Assembly (NCBI RefSeq): GCF_019397265.1
Contig: NZ_CP068985.1
Span: 1,836,001-1,900,000, forward strand
Reading direction: 5' to 3'
Source of the DNA: Nonomuraea coxensis DSM 45129
GTDB lineage: Bacteria > Actinomycetota > Actinomycetes > Streptosporangiales > Streptosporangiaceae
DNA: 64,000 nt
The position numbers were made by a program, and so were the translations under genes. The notes beneath the pieces were generated by a model. The model saw only the letters and a list, made by a program, of their open reading frames with translations, was not told the DNA's origin and did no database searches. Numbering within the stretch: position 1 is the first letter of the stretch; the number at the start of each line of letters is the position of its first letter. This document shows positions 47,163 through 55,597 of this stretch, piece after piece.

Positions 47163-47975
47163 TCAGGCGAGGTCGTTGCGCGCCTCCAGCGGACTCGTAC
47201 GGGCCAGCGCGACGGTGCCGGCGGCGGTCAGCAGGGCGGCGACGACCGGAGCCGCCCCGGTCGGCAGCGGCTCGCCGAGCAGCAGCGCGCCGAACGCCAC
47301 CGCCGTCAGCGGATCGGCGACCTGCAGCGAGGCGAACGACACGCCGAAGTGCCCGACGGCGTAGGCCCGCTGCAGCATCATCAGCGCGAGCAGCGCGGGC
47401 ACCGGCAGCGCCGGCAGGTACCACCAGTTCCAGCCGCCGTCCACGAGCACCCGCACGAGGGTGGCGGTGGCGCCGTAGAGGACGCCGGAGCTGGTGGCCA
47501 GCAGCGCCGCCCGCCAGGCCGGCGCGGCGGCCGTCGCGCCGGCCCACAGCAGCACCGCCGCGATCCCGGCCACGCCGAGCAGGAGGAGGACACCGTCCGG
47601 GCCGAGCCGGGTCGGCCCGGACGACTCCGGGACCATCAGCACGAGCCCGACCAGCCCGGCCGCCACGACCGCCGCCGCGCCCAGCTCCTTGCGGGAGGGC
47701 CGGCGGCCGTGCAGCGCGGCGGCGAGAGGCAGGGCGAACAGCAGGCTCGCCACGCCCATCGGCTGCACCACGGTGAGCGGGCCGAGCCCGAGCGCGACGA
47801 TGTGCAGGCCGCCACCCGCCAGGATGGACGCGCCGCCGATCAGCCAGCGCGGCCGGCGCAGCAGGGCGAGCAGCCCCGGCTTCGCCGAGCCGACGGCCTC
47901 GAACTGCTGGAGGGCGGCCCCGAGCGCGAAGAACAGCGACCCGACCAGGGCGATCGCCGCGGCCAGCACAGTCAT
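47163..47975 (-). CDS. DMT-superfamily (EamA-like) membrane transporter
   Basis: A 270-residue protein with about nine to ten short helices, of the multidrug/metabolite type. The internal duplication typical of EamA proteins is visible (ALGLGPLTVVQPMGVASLLFALPLAA and the later FASLQVADPLTAVAFGALLLGE). ATG 47975 is chosen because GAGGAG lies just upstream; GTG 47981 sits inside that site. The 88-base gap before the glycosyltransferase gene has no clear feature apart from G-rich runs. Confidence 0.82.
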   Translation of the reverse strand: MTVLAAAIALVGSLFFALGAALQQFEAVGSAKPGLLALLRRPRWLIGGASILAGGGLHIVALGLGPLTVVQPMGVASLLFALPLAAALHGRRPSRKELGAAAVVAAGLVGLVLMVPESSGPTRLGPDGVLLLLGVAGIAAVLLWAGATAAAPAWRAALLATSSGVLYGATATLVRVLVDGGWNWWYLPALPVPALLALMMLQRAYAVGHFGVSFASLQVADPLTAVAFGALLLGEPLPTGAAPVVAALLTAAGTVALARTSPLEARNDLA

Positions 47976-48012
47976 GCGCACTCCTCTCGAAACGGATGGT
48001 TGCCCGGCAGGG

Positions 48013-48630
48013 TCAAACGGACGTGTCCGCGGGAAGACCTTCCGGGGAAGGCTGGATGGCGCGGCGCTTCCGCGCCCACCGCACGAGCTCGACCACCGCC
48101 GTGACGGACACCGCGATGCCGAGGCCGAGCAGCAGGCCCTTGATCGGGTCGTTCTCGAACGCCATCCCGCCGAAGAACCCGATCAGCCCGGAGTAGACCG
48201 CCCACGAGCTCGCCGCGATCGCGTCGAAGAAGGTGAACGAGCGCAGCGGGTGGCTTACCGCGCCCATGGTGAGCGTGGTCGCCGTCCGGCCGCCGGGGAT
48301 GTACCTGGCCACGACCAGCACCAGCCCGCCCCGCTCCGCCAGCGCGCCGCGCGCCCACACGAACGCCTTCCTGCGCCGCAGCCGCCCGCCGGAGAGGTGC
48401 CCGATCAGGTACGACACGTGGTCGCCGGCGAACGCGCCGAGCGCCGCCACCGCCATCACCAGGGCGAGGTTCGTCTCCCCGGAGGCGGCGAACACCCCCG
48501 CCGTGATCACCGACGTCTCGGCAGGGACGACGGGGAAGAACCCGTCGAGCACGGCCAGGGCGAACAGCGCCACGTACAGCCAGGGGGACGACATGACCTG
48601 CTGGACGAGGTCGAGGACGGCATGCGACAT
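48013..48630 (-). CDS. DedA-family membrane protein
   Basis: A 205-residue DedA/SNARE-associated protein; members act as lipid-carrier (C55-P or phospholipid) flippases. The FFPVVPAETSVITAGVFA block, the GAFAGDHVSYLIGHLSGGRL motif and RYIPGGRTATTLTMG are the conserved re-entrant-loop and arginine motifs. ATG 48630 is preferred with GGAG about 10 bases upstream; an ATG at 48660 is also in frame. First gene of the leftward group ending at 45090. Confidence 0.88.
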   Translation of the reverse strand: MSHAVLDLVQQVMSSPWLYVALFALAVLDGFFPVVPAETSVITAGVFAASGETNLALVMAVAALGAFAGDHVSYLIGHLSGGRLRRRKAFVWARGALAERGGLVLVVARYIPGGRTATTLTMGAVSHPLRSFTFFDAIAASSWAVYSGLIGFFGGMAFENDPIKGLLLGLGIAVSVTAVVELVRWARKRRAIQPSPEGLPADTSV

Positions 48631-48807
48631 GGGGGTACGACTCCGATCTTCATGGCACACGGACAGCGTCTCGGTACACGCGGTCCCGGGGCATCGGGGA
48701 TGCCCCCGGTCGAACGCGGACCCGTCCCCTAAGCGGGTCAGGGCCGGTACCCCATGAAGCTAGAAACTCCGCTGGTCACGGCACATCGGCCGATCGGCAC
48801 CCGGTGC

Positions 48808-48825
48808 CCCCGACTTTCGTCGGGG
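48808..48825. promoter_or_regulatory. Palindrome CCCCGAC-TTTC-GTCGGGG
   Basis: A perfect 7-bp inverted repeat (48808-48814 and 48819-48825) around TTTC. The same GACTTTCGTC core recurs at 48951-48960. Either an operator for a dimeric response regulator or a small RNA hairpin. Confidence 0.55.
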
Positions 48826-48907
48826 CCGGCGCCGTCTTCCCCGGCCGACACCTTCGATCCAACCCGTTCGCGCAGGCCGGCACAGGAGTGGAGGTAGGCG
48901 AATCGGA

Positions 48908-48925
48908 GGTGGGGCTAGCCCCACC
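48908..48925. promoter_or_regulatory. 18-bp perfect palindrome GGTGGGGCTAGCCCCACC
   Basis: A continuous self-complementary 18-mer without spacer, 98 bases upstream of the kinase start, lying between the two GACTTTCGTC elements. It is a strong candidate operator or cruciform site. Confidence 0.6.
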
Positions 48926-48945
48926 GGGACGGTGCCCCGCGCCCC

Positions 48946-48965
48946 ACCCTGACTTTCGTCAGGGT
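48946..48965. promoter_or_regulatory. Palindrome ACCCTGAC-TTTC-GTCAGGGT
   Basis: A perfect 8-bp inverted repeat (48946-48953 and 48958-48965) around TTTC, sharing its core with the element at 48808-48825. It lies 57 bases before the kinase start, a usual place for an activator or repressor site. Confidence 0.6.
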
Positions 48966-49022
48966 CGCCTCCTGCCTGAGGACGAGGGCGGGCCTCCGCC
49001 CGGCTCCTCTAGGGTCGGGGAC

Positions 49023-50159
49023 GTGAGAGTTCCGCCGGCGATCCGCAGGCAGAGCCGCCGCGAGGTGGTCACCGACCTGCTGCTGTGGCTGCTGCTGTGC
49101 GCCTTCGTGGCCGCCATGGGCCCCGATCCCGTCCAGGACCCGGCCGCGTTCGGGACGGTGACCGCGCCGCGGCTCGCCCTGGCGTCGGCGGCGGTGCTGG
49201 TGGGCCGCAGCCGGCCGCTCGCCGCCCTGGTGCTGCTGCTGCCGCTCGGCCCGTGGCGCTTCAGCGAGGGGTTCGCCACCGTGGACCTGAGCTGGCTGCT
49301 GCCCAGGACCGGCGTCAAGATCCTCCCGGTTGCGCCGACCTCGCCGTTCATCATGTGGTACGCCTACCTGACCGGACGGCGGGAGGCCGGGACGTGGCCG
49401 CCGCTCGCCGCGTTCGGTCTCATCGCGGTGGTGGGCGTGGCGGTCGTGCTGGCGGCGGGCGGCGACCTGGCCCTGTGGGTGTCGATGGTGACCGGGCTGG
49501 TGGGCACCTATCTGGTGCCGTACCTGCTGGGGCTGGTGCGGCGGCTGGTGATCAGGCAGCGGGGGCAGGCCAGGCTCTCGGCCGAGGCCCAGGCCAGGCT
49601 GCGCGAGCGGGCGAGGATCGCGCGGGACATGCACGACTCGCTCGGCCACGATCTGGCCCTGATCGCGGTCCGGGCCGCCGGGCTGGAGCTGGCGCCCGGC
49701 CTGGACCCGGCGCAGGCGCGGGCGGCGGGGGAGCTGCGGGAGGCGGCGGCCGACGCCACCGACCGGCTGCGGCAGATCATCGGGCTGCTGGGCGAGGACG
49801 CCGCCGCCGCGCCGCTCGCGCCCGTGGACGAGGACGTGACGGAGCTGGTCCGCCGGGCCAGGGACTCCGGCATGGCCATCGACCTCGACATGGCCGCGGG
49901 GCCGGTGCCCGGCCTGGCGAGGGCCGTCGTCCAGGAAGGGCTCACCAACGCGGCCAAGCACGCGCCGGGGGCCGCCGTGCGGGTCTCGGTCGGGCCCCGC
50001 AGGGTGAGCGTGCGCAACGGCCCGGCGCGCGGGCGGCCGCGCGCCAGGCGGGGCGGCACGGGGCTCACGGGTCTCGCGGAACGGGCCAGGCTCGCGGGCG
50101 GCACGCTCACGGCGGGAGCGGTGGACGGCGGCTACGAGCTCGTCGTGGAGCTCCCCTGA
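49023..50159 (+). CDS. Orphan NarL/DesK-type sensor histidine kinase
   Basis: A 378-residue membrane histidine kinase. Four to five N-terminal helices (about 15-170) precede a HisKA_3 dimerisation domain with the phospho-acceptor His204 in RIARDMHDSLGHDLALIAV, and a HATPase domain with N-box QEGLTNAAKHAPGA and the GGTGLTGLAERARLAGG lid/G2 region. The GTG at 49023 is chosen because membrane helix 1 follows; the longer frame starts within the palindrome region. Such kinases almost always pair with a LuxR-type response regulator, but the next gene is an unrelated membrane protein on the other strand. Confidence 0.88.
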   Translation: MRVPPAIRRQSRREVVTDLLLWLLLCAFVAAMGPDPVQDPAAFGTVTAPRLALASAAVLVGRSRPLAALVLLLPLGPWRFSEGFATVDLSWLLPRTGVKILPVAPTSPFIMWYAYLTGRREAGTWPPLAAFGLIAVVGVAVVLAAGGDLALWVSMVTGLVGTYLVPYLLGLVRRLVIRQRGQARLSAEAQARLRERARIARDMHDSLGHDLALIAVRAAGLELAPGLDPAQARAAGELREAAADATDRLRQIIGLLGEDAAAAPLAPVDEDVTELVRRARDSGMAIDLDMAAGPVPGLARAVVQEGLTNAAKHAPGAAVRVSVGPRRVSVRNGPARGRPRARRGGTGLTGLAERARLAGGTLTAGAVDGGYELVVELP

Positions 50160-50169
50160 ACGGCGGCGC

Positions 50170-50811
50170 TCAGGCGTGCGCGACGTGCAGCCGGCGCAGC
50201 ACCCGCTTGAACGCCCAGATCGAGAACGCGATCGCCAGCCCGCTGATCACGGCCACCGCCGAGGTGCGCAGGATCATGAACGCGCCGAGCGAGCCGCCGA
50301 GGCTCTCGTAGACGGCCAGCGCGATGCTGAGAGTGGAGTTCATGAGCAGCACGAACGCCCACAGCAGCGTGATCCTGGCGAAGAAGCGGCGGATGCGCTC
50401 GTGCTTCAGCACCGCCGACGGCAGGTGGATGTAGTCGAGCGTGAGCTTCTGCACCAGCGGCCTGTTGAGCCGCACGGAGGCGAGGAACGCCATGCTGATG
50501 CAGATCGTGCCCAGCTCCGGCTGGATGAAGAACCACATCCAGGTGCCGGTCCAGAACGACACCAGGGCGCGCACGGTGATCGCGAACGCGGCGAGGAACA
50601 TGGTGGCGGGCACCTTCACCCGCCGGACGAGCCGCCAGGCCACACCGAAGTAGACCCAGGCGACGGTGGCGATCAGCGCCCACTTGAACCCGAGGACCAC
50701 CATGGCCAGGTAGAAGACGGCCAGCGGGGCGACCACGGCTTCGAGCAGCTTGGGCGCCGCCTCGCGGGCGAGGGCGCCGAGGCGGGGGAGGGTCACGGGC
50801 GGATGGTTCAA
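50170..50811 (-). CDS. VC0807-type integral membrane protein
   Basis: A 213-residue protein with about six helices (LEAVVAPLAVFYLAMVVLG, WALIATVAWVYFGVAW, MFLAAFAITVRALVSFWTGTWMWFF and others) and conserved polar residues in between (NRPLVQKLTLDY). It resembles the VC0807/DUF3159-like family of unknown function. The TTG at 50811 is supported by GGAG 5 bases upstream; GTG 50796 is also possible. Convergent with the histidine kinase, 10 bases apart. Confidence 0.65.
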   Translation of the reverse strand: MNHPPVTLPRLGALAREAAPKLLEAVVAPLAVFYLAMVVLGFKWALIATVAWVYFGVAWRLVRRVKVPATMFLAAFAITVRALVSFWTGTWMWFFIQPELGTICISMAFLASVRLNRPLVQKLTLDYIHLPSAVLKHERIRRFFARITLLWAFVLLMNSTLSIALAVYESLGGSLGAFMILRTSAVAVISGLAIAFSIWAFKRVLRRLHVAHA

Positions 50812-51029
50812 GGCTGCTCCGCAGATAGGCCGACGATCAGCGACTACCCGGGCTTCGAGGGACCAGGGCTACCCTGACGGACCGCTCGCACTTACCGAGG
50901 CGCGCACCGCGCCGGCGTCCCGGGAAGCACGCCGGTGGCTTACCGTACCCGAGGGCGGGCGGTGCGAACGCCTCTTTCGCCACGCTCGATCCGTGCTCTA
51001 CCGAACCAGCATGTCCTTGAACCCGGCTT

Positions 51030-51692
51030 TCAGCTGAGTGACGCGGTGGCGAGCTTCGCGCCGAAGCCCAGGAAGACGGCGCCGACGCACGAGGTCAGCC
51101 CGGCGCTGAGCCGCTTGTGGCGGCGGAAGTGGGCGGCGAGGAAGGTGCCGCCGAAGATCAGCGACGTCAGGTAGAGGAAGCTGAACACCTGGATCACCGC
51201 GCCGAGGATCAGGAACGACAGCGCGGGCGCCTCGTAGGCCGGATCCACGAACGCCACGAAGAACGAGACGAAGAACAGGATCGCCTTCGGGTTGAGCACG
51301 CTGATCGTCAGCGCCTTGCGGAACGGGCGCGGCTGGCTCTCCGCGGCCTTCACCGCCGTTTCCGCGGGGGCGGCCCCGGCGCTCCTCGCCCGCCAGGACC
51401 GCCAGGCGTCCCTGATCATCTGGAAGCCGATCCAGGCGAGGTAGCCGGCTCCGGCGTACTTGACGACCGTGAACAGGACGGCGTTGGAGCGCAGCAGGGA
51501 GGCCGCGCCGGCGGCGGCCAGGAACATCAGCACCGTGTCGCCGACGAAGACGCCGGCCGCGGCGCGGTAGCCGCGCCGGACGCCGTGCTGCGCGGCGAAG
51601 CTGAGAACGTAGAGCGAGTTGGGGCCGGGGAGCAGGATGATCAGGAAGGCGCCGATCACGTAGGCCCAGAAATCGGTGATGCCGAGGAACAC
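51030..51692 (-). CDS. LysE/RhtB-family amino acid exporter
   Basis: A 220-residue LysE-superfamily efflux protein, closest in pattern to LeuE. It has six helices and the family signature LIILLPGPNSLYVLSFAAQHGVRRG near the N-terminus (LPGPN) and SVLNPKAILFFVSFF in the second half. Probably exports a neutral amino acid such as leucine. GTG 51692. The 218-base spacer on its left (50812-51029) holds no recognisable gene; only a repeated CTTACCG is noted there. Confidence 0.9.
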   Translation of the reverse strand: MFLGITDFWAYVIGAFLIILLPGPNSLYVLSFAAQHGVRRGYRAAAGVFVGDTVLMFLAAAGAASLLRSNAVLFTVVKYAGAGYLAWIGFQMIRDAWRSWRARSAGAAPAETAVKAAESQPRPFRKALTISVLNPKAILFFVSFFVAFVDPAYEAPALSFLILGAVIQVFSFLYLTSLIFGGTFLAAHFRRHKRLSAGLTSCVGAVFLGFGAKLATASLS

Positions 51693-51816
51693 GCCTCACA
51701 CGGTACCGCCGACGAGCGCGACCCCGTCGCGGGTGGTCAGGGTCTCGGGGGTCTCGATCACCGCAGATCCCCTCGGTCGTGCTGCCGGCCACGCTTCCGG
51801 ACGCCCCTGGCGCCGT

Positions 51817-51872
51817 CCTGACAGCCGCCTGTCAGGGATCCGGACGTCCGCAACTTTGGGCCTTTGCGGACG
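51817..51872 (+). promoter_or_regulatory. Two hairpins in the leader of the M14 carboxypeptidase gene
   Basis: CCTGACA (51817-51823) with TGTCAGG (51830-51836), loop 6, and CGTCCGCAA (51845-51853) with TTGCGGACG (51864-51872), loop 10. Both are perfect and lie 70-125 bases before the GTG start. They may be operators or an RNA structure in the 5' leader. Confidence 0.5.
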
Positions 51873-51940
51873 ATCGGGAGATCCTCACTCTCGGTTCAGG
51901 CGCCGGCACCATCCCATCCCGGGCGCCCTAGGAGGACCAG

Positions 51941-53770
51941 GTGATACGCCGTTTCGTCATCCTGCTCGCCGCCCTCAGCCTCGTCGGCCTCACCGGCATG
52001 ACGGGCGCGGGGGCGGCCGCCGAGCCCCCGCCCAACAAGCAGTACCGCGTGCAGGGACCGTCCACCGCGCAGCAGCGCAGCGCCGTCGCCGCCACCGGCG
52101 CGGCCATCGAGGAGGTGGCCACCGGCTCCGTGCTGGTCACGGCCACCGCGGCGGAGGCGGCCGCCATCCGGCGGCTCGGCTACCGGGTCGTGGAGGCGCC
52201 ACGGCCGGCGCCGCCGTCCGGCGTCGAGGCGTTCGACTTCCCGCCGGCCGACTCGGCGTACCACAACTACGCCGAGATGAACGCCGAGATCAACGCCCTC
52301 GTCGCGGCGCACCCGAACATCGTCAGCCAGTCGACGTACGGCACCTCGTACGAGGGCCGCGCCCTGCGCCTGGTGAAGATCAGCGACAACGTCGGCACGG
52401 ACGAGGCCGAGCCCGAGGTGCTGTTCACGGCGCACCAGCACGCCCGTGAGCACCTGACGGTGGAGATGGCGCTGTACATCATGCACCTGCTCGCCGACAA
52501 CTACGGCACCGACGCCCGCATCACGAACCTGGTCGACACCCGCGAGATCTGGATCATGCCGGACCTCAACCCCGACGGCGGCGAGTACGACATCGCCTCA
52601 GGCAGCTACCGCTCCTGGCGTAAGAACCGCCAGCCCAACTCGGGCTCCTCGGCCGTCGGCACCGACCTCAACCGCAACTGGGCCTACAACTGGGGCTGCT
52701 GCGGCGGCTCGTCGGGCACGACCTCCAGCGAGACCTACCGCGGCGCGAGCGCCGAGTCCGCCCCCGAGGTGCGGGCGACGGCCGACTGGGTGCGCAGCCG
52801 GGTCATCGGCGGCGTCCAGCAGATCAAGTCGCACATCGACTGGCACACCTACAGCGAGCTGGTGCTGTGGCCGTACGGCTACACCCTGAACAACACCGCG
52901 CCCGGCCTGACCCAGGACGACCGCGACGCGCACGCCACGCTCGGCCAGAACATGGCCTCCACCAACAACTACACCCCGCAGCAGGCCAGCGATCTCTACA
53001 TCACCGACGGCACCATCGACGACTGGCTGTGGGGCGTCTACAAGATCTTCAGCTTCACGTTCGAGATGTACCCGACGGGCTCCAACCCGGGCTTCTACCC
53101 GCCCGACGAGCAGATCGGGCCGCAGACCACGCGCAACAGGGAGGCCGTGCTCCGCTTCCTCGAGTACTCCGACTGCGTCTACCGGATCATCGGCAAGGAG
53201 AGCCAGTACTGCGGCACCGGCACGCCGCCGGTGACCGTCTACTCCGACACGTTCGAGACCGCCACCGGCTGGACCGCCAACCCGGCGGGCACCGACACCG
53301 CCACGTCCGGCCAGTGGGAGCGGGGCGACCCCGAGGCCACCACGTCCTCGGGCGCCAAGCAGCTCGGCACGACGGTCAGCGGCACGAACGACCTGGTGAC
53401 CGGCCGGCTCGCGGGCAGCTCCGCGGGCGCGTACGACGTGGACGGCGGCGTCACCACGATCCAGTCCCCGCCGATCACGCTTCCTTCCTCGGGCACGCTC
53501 AGCCTGTCGCTGTCGTGGTACCTGGCGCACGGCTCGAACGCCACCAGCGCCGACTACCTGCGGGTCCGCGTGGTGGGAGGCTCGACCGCGACCGTGCTCA
53601 ACCAGGCGGGCGCGGCCACCAACCGCAACGGCGCGTGGGCCACGGCCACCGCGAACCTGAACGCCTTCGCCGGCCAGACCGTCCGCATCGTCGTGGACGC
53701 GGCGGACGCGGGCACCGCCTCCCTGGTCGAGGCGGGCATCGACGACGTGAGGATCACCCAGCAGCCCTGA
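51941..53770 (+). CDS. Secreted M14 zinc carboxypeptidase
   Basis: A 609-residue exported metallopeptidase that trims C-terminal residues from peptides. Signal peptide about 1-26 ([13 protein letters not shown]...AGA), pro-region about 27-105, then the M14 catalytic domain with zinc ligands His167 and Glu170 (HARE), LNPDG and [10 protein letters not shown] substrate-binding segments, the third zinc His in [10 protein letters not shown] and the catalytic Glu in FTFEMYP. A C-terminal beta-sandwich (about 430-609, [12 protein letters not shown] onward) resembles P-domain/jelly-roll accessory modules. AGGAGG lies before the GTG. Followed by a strong terminator, so it is a single-gene transcript. 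Confidence 0.93.
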   Translation: MIRRFVILLAALSLVGLTGMTGAGAAAEPPPNKQYRVQGPSTAQQRSAVAATGAAIEEVATGSVLVTATAAEAAAIRRLGYRVVEAPRPAPPSGVEAFDFPPADSAYHNYAEMNAEINALVAAHPNIVSQSTYGTSYEGRALRLVKISDNVGTDEAEPEVLFTAHQHAREHLTVEMALYIMHLLADNYGTDARITNLVDTREIWIMPDLNPDGGEYDIASGSYRSWRKNRQPNSGSSAVGTDLNRNWAYNWGCCGGSSGTTSSETYRGASAESAPEVRATADWVRSRVIGGVQQIKSHIDWHTYSELVLWPYGYTLNNTAPGLTQDDRDAHATLGQNMASTNNYTPQQASDLYITDGTIDDWLWGVYKIFSFTFEMYPTGSNPGFYPPDEQIGPQTTRNREAVLRFLEYSDCVYRIIGKESQYCGTGTPPVTVYSDTFETATGWTANPAGTDTATSGQWERGDPEATTSSGAKQLGTTVSGTNDLVTGRLAGSSAGAYDVDGGVTTIQSPPITLPSSGTLSLSLSWYLAHGSNATSADYLRVRVVGGSTATVLNQAGAATNRNGAWATATANLNAFAGQTVRIVVDAADAGTASLVEAGIDDVRITQQP

Positions 53771-53782
53771 CCCCCGGCCCGC

Positions 53783-53830
53783 ACTCCGCCGTACGGACCT
53801 CCGCGGTCCGTACGGCGGAGTTTCTTTTTT
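53783..53830 (+). terminator. Strong intrinsic terminator after the carboxypeptidase gene
   Basis: A perfect 17-bp stem (53783-53799 with 53805-53821), loop TCCGC, followed by TTTCTTTTTT. This is the clearest rho-independent terminator in the window. It sits 12 bases after the stop codon. Confidence 0.95.
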
Positions 53831-53875
53831 GGGCCTTGTAAGGAGGAGGTGTCAAAGCTACGATCGGCCCAACTC

Positions 53876-53892
53876 TTAGGAAACTTTACTAA
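53876..53892. promoter_or_regulatory. Pseudo-palindromic operator candidate TTAGGAAACTTTACTAA
   Basis: The 17-mer has the symmetrical form TTAG-N-AAA-N-TTT-N-CTAA and is AT-rich in a GC-rich genome. It lies 128 bases upstream of the first chitinase start. No DasR-type site is seen here. It probably binds a regulator of chitin or polysaccharide utilisation. Confidence 0.6.
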
Positions 53893-54019
53893 CAGTAAAT
53901 GCCCGACCGGACAAAACCTTACAGCCCCCGCAAAACCGCGTGGCTCGTGCCGTACGGCCCAGCGCTCTCCCCCCCCGGCGCGAGCCGTACGGCACGTCAC
54001 CCCCCGTAAGGAAGAGCCC

Positions 54020-55597
54020 GTGAGACACCGCGCGACCCTCCTGGCGTTCGCGACCCTCGTCCTGTCCCTCCTCGCCGCCCCGGCCCCCGCCCACGCCGCC
54101 ACGGCGACGGCGACCTTCACGAAGGTCTCCGACTGGGGCTCCGGCTTCGAGGGCAAGGTCACCGTCACCAACGCCACCACCACGGCCATGAACGGCTGGA
54201 ACGTCCAGTTCGACGTCCCCGCCGGCTACTCGATCCCGTCCGCGTGGGACGCGGTCATGACGAGCAGCGGGCAGCACTACACCTTCACCAACCCGACCTG
54301 GGCCCCCACGCTCCCCGCCGGCGGCAGCGCGAGCTTCGGCTTCAACGGCAGCCCCGGCGGCTTCCCCGGCATCACCGGCTGCACGCTCAACGGATCACCC
54401 TGCGACGGCGGCGGACCGTCAACCGGGGTGCCCGGCCGGCCGGGAGCCGCCTCCGCCACCAGCACGACCGGCTCGATCACCCTCACCTGGGGAGCCTCCT
54501 CGGGCACGGTCACCGGCTACCGCGTCCACGAGGGCGCCACGGTCAAGGCCACGGTCACCGGCACGACCGCCACGATCGGCGGCCTCGGCGCCTGCGAGAG
54601 CCACACCTACACGGTCAAGGCGTACAACGGCGAGGGCGAGTCGGCGGCCGGCGACCCCGTGACCGCCACCACCGCCGGCTGCACGGGCGGCGGCGGCACC
54701 CTGCCCAAGCACTTCCTCACCGGCTACTGGCACAACTTCGTCAACCCCGCGACCGAGCTCAGGCTCTCGGCCGTCCCCGCCGAGTACGACCTCGTCGCCG
54801 TCGCGTTCGGCGAGGCCACGGCCACCCCCGGCCAGGTCGCCTTCGCCGTGGACGCCGGTCTGTCCACCGCGCTCGGCGGCTACACCGACGCCCAGTTCAG
54901 GGCCGACGTCCAGGCCCTGCACCAGCGGGGCAAGAAGGTCATCCTGTCCGTCGGCGGCGAGGCCGGGCGCGTGCAGGTCGCCGACTCCGCCGCCGCGACC
55001 CGCTTCGCCGACTCGGTGTACGCGATCATGCAGAGCTACGGCTTCGACGGCGTGGACATCGACCTGGAGAACGGGCTCAACGCCACGTACATGGCCCAGG
55101 CGCTCCGGTCGCTGCGCGCCAAGGCCGGCGCCGACCTGATCATCACGATGGCCCCGCAGACCATCGACATGCAGTCGACCGGGATGGAGTACTTCAAGCT
55201 CGCCCTGTCGATCAAGGACATCCTCACGGTCGTCCACACGCAGTTCTACAACTCCGGTTCCATGCTGGGCTGCGACCAGGCGCAGGCGTACGCGCAGGGG
55301 ACCGTCAACTTCATGACCGCGCTGGCCTGCATCCAGCTGGAGAACGGCCTGCGCCCCGACCAGGTGGCGCTGGGCCTGCCCGCCGGGCCGGGCGCGGCGA
55401 ACGGCGGCGTGGTCGCGCCCTCGCTCGTCAACCAGGCGCTCGACTGCCTGGCCCGGCGTACCAACTGCGGATCCTTCGTGCCGCCTCGCGCGTACCCGGA
55501 CATCCGGGGCGCGATGACCTGGTCCATCAACTGGGACGCCAGCACCAACTGGTCCTTCAGCAAGACCGTCAAGCCGCACCTTCAGGGAATGCCATGA
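54020..55597 (+). CDS. Secreted GH18 chitinase with CBM2 and Fn3 domains
   Basis: A 525-residue secreted endochitinase. Signal peptide 1-27 (ending AHA), CBM2-type binding module about 28-128 (VSDWGSGFEGKVTVTN, NGWNVQFDVP, GGSASFGFNGSPGG), a Fn3 domain about 140-222, and a GH18 catalytic domain from about 228 with SVGG and DGVDIDLE; the acid catalyst is Glu350. The GTG at 54020 is preferred: AAGGAAG lies 5 bases upstream and the signal peptide starts there. It is the first gene of a two-chitinase operon behind the operator at 53876. Confidence 0.94.
   Translation: MRHRATLLAFATLVLSLLAAPAPAHAATATATFTKVSDWGSGFEGKVTVTNATTTAMNGWNVQFDVPAGYSIPSAWDAVMTSSGQHYTFTNPTWAPTLPAGGSASFGFNGSPGGFPGITGCTLNGSPCDGGGPSTGVPGRPGAASATSTTGSITLTWGASSGTVTGYRVHEGATVKATVTGTTATIGGLGACESHTYTVKAYNGEGESAAGDPVTATTAGCTGGGGTLPKHFLTGYWHNFVNPATELRLSAVPAEYDLVAVAFGEATATPGQVAFAVDAGLSTALGGYTDAQFRADVQALHQRGKKVILSVGGEAGRVQVADSAAATRFADSVYAIMQSYGFDGVDIDLENGLNATYMAQALRSLRAKAGADLIITMAPQTIDMQSTGMEYFKLALSIKDILTVVHTQFYNSGSMLGCDQAQAYAQGTVNFMTALACIQLENGLRPDQVALGLPAGPGAANGGVVAPSLVNQALDCLARRTNCGSFVPPRAYPDIRGAMTWSINWDASTNWSFSKTVKPHLQGMP

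Larger units (their letters stand above)
48631..49022. other. Long non-coding spacer with three palindromes
   Basis: 392 bases between the leftward dedA gene and the rightward histidine kinase. Reading frames exist but none looks coding. It holds two hairpins with the same GAC-TTTC-GTC core and one 18-bp palindrome, listed separately. A GATCGGC inverted motif is also visible near 48787-48797. Confidence 0.6.

Noticed and set aside
50812..51029. tRNA or small RNA gene in the spacer
   Set aside because: No cloverleaf, T-loop GTTCRA or terminator was found; only short repeats of CTTACCG.
53831..54019. DasR operator (ACTGGTCTAGACCAGT type) at the chitinase promoter
   Set aside because: No match to the consensus was seen in the spacer; only the TTAG-type element stands out.
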